Shown one piece after another: positions 63,709 through 64,000 of a stretch of 64,000 bases of DNA. The stretch comes from an uncultured Psychroserpens sp. (GTDB lineage Bacteria > Bacteroidota > Bacteroidia > Flavobacteriales > Flavobacteriaceae). Under the pieces are notes generated by a model that made no database searches, was not told where the DNA came from, and worked only from the letters and a program-made list of their open reading frames with translations. Each line of letters starts with the position of its first letter. Position 1 is the stretch's first letter. The stretch covers positions 299,561 through 363,560 of the forward strand of contig CANLEE010000002.1 in the NCBI GenBank assembly GCA_947489585.1, read 5' to 3'. A program made the position numbers and the translations under genes.

Positions 63709-64000
63709 GATTAACTTTGTTGATTAAGATTAAAATCACTACTGCAAATAGAAAACTAATATCGCTATCGCGATTTTATCTTTTTTTTATTGAAGTAAAT
63801 ACTCAAAGCTTTACTTTGGATTTACTTTAATTTTGGATTAACTGCGTTGTTCCAGATTAAAACCACTACTGCAAATAGAAAACTAATATCGCTATCGCGA
63901 TTTTATCTTTTTTTATTGAAGTGAATACTCAAAGCTTTACTTTGGATTTACTTTAATTTTGGATTAACTGCGTTGTTCCAGATTAAAACCACTACTGCAA
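63709..64000. repeat. Tandem array of a 126/127-bp unit, running off the window
   Basis: Three successive copies start at 63709 (127 bases), 63836 (126 bases) and 63962 (39 bases seen). The second and third are nearly identical; the first differs in about its first 30 bases. They differ by one T in an internal T run. The unit contains ATCGCTATCGCGAT and AAAGCTTT and no ORF. There are no spacers and no variable part, so it is not a CRISPR array. The array begins 34 bases after the murF stop. Confidence 0.85.

Noticed and set aside
63709..64000. Repeated units taken as a possible CRISPR array
   Set aside because: The unit is 126/127 bases, copies follow each other directly with no unique spacers, and no cas gene is near.

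Overview
The window is AT-rich DNA from a member of the Bacteroidota, almost certainly a marine-type Flavobacteriaceae. The grounds are type IX secretion and gliding genes (porU, porV, gldJ), two secreted proteins ending in a T9SS C-terminal sorting domain, a carboxypeptidase-regulatory plus TonB-dependent receptor, many SPII lipoproteins, promoters of the TTG...TAnnTTTG type, and the rpmB-rpmG-DUF4295-ftsY gene string. I cannot fix the genus by eye. No rRNA, tRNA, insertion sequence or CRISPR array was seen.

Layout. 1-4.0 kb (minus strand): the 5' end of ftsY, a 50-residue DUF4295 protein, rpmG, rpmB, cinA, an orphan Hpt protein, an FAH-fold hydrolase and a DEDD exonuclease. 4.2-21.3 kb: mostly single housekeeping or surface genes (Kelch-like lipoprotein, DUF1624 acyltransferase, a 2-oxo-acid dehydrogenase E2, glycosyltransferase, recR, a large Asp-box T9SS cargo protein, Na+/solute symporter, CoA-binding protein, TonB-type receptor, fabH, htpG). 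The 458-base gap at 17.5-17.9 kb holds three successive hairpin/T-run units. 21.4-22.4 kb holds a small unknown gene next to a decayed, internally deleted tandem copy of itself.

22.5-34 kb is the accessory part. A Crp/Fnr regulator precedes a two-gene operon encoding an HNH nuclease fused to an ABC-type ATPase (753 aa) and a second, stand-alone HNH protein of the same family (355 aa); this is a Septu-like (PtuA/PtuB) anti-phage candidate with unusual fused-plus-free architecture. After it come a VOC protein, a WYL regulator with an operator-like inverted repeat on its promoter, a PAP2/haloperoxidase lipoprotein, a small pair that includes an HEAGH protein, and four orphan genes. Two of these orphans resemble parts of defence-island families, and one (32.48-33.10 kb) is bracketed by related folded intergenic elements, like a gene cassette. 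The same 18-bp palindrome (8-2-8) lies upstream of the HNH operon (23222) and upstream of the orphan cluster (30775).

34-49.6 kb: serine hydrolase, MOSC protein, DEAD-box helicase, a double-AraC regulator followed by a SnoaL/YHS/membrane-protein cluster, an ECF sigma factor coupled to a small membrane protein, and an ELWxxDGT-repeat T9SS cargo protein. 49.6-63.7 kb: HAD phosphatase, SDR, M28 peptidase, pdhC-pdhA, cdd, porV-porU, and divergently gldJ-murF. PorU cleaves the sorting domain and PorV carries cargo, and both T9SS cargo proteins encoded here would depend on them. The window ends inside a tandem array of a 126/127-bp unit.
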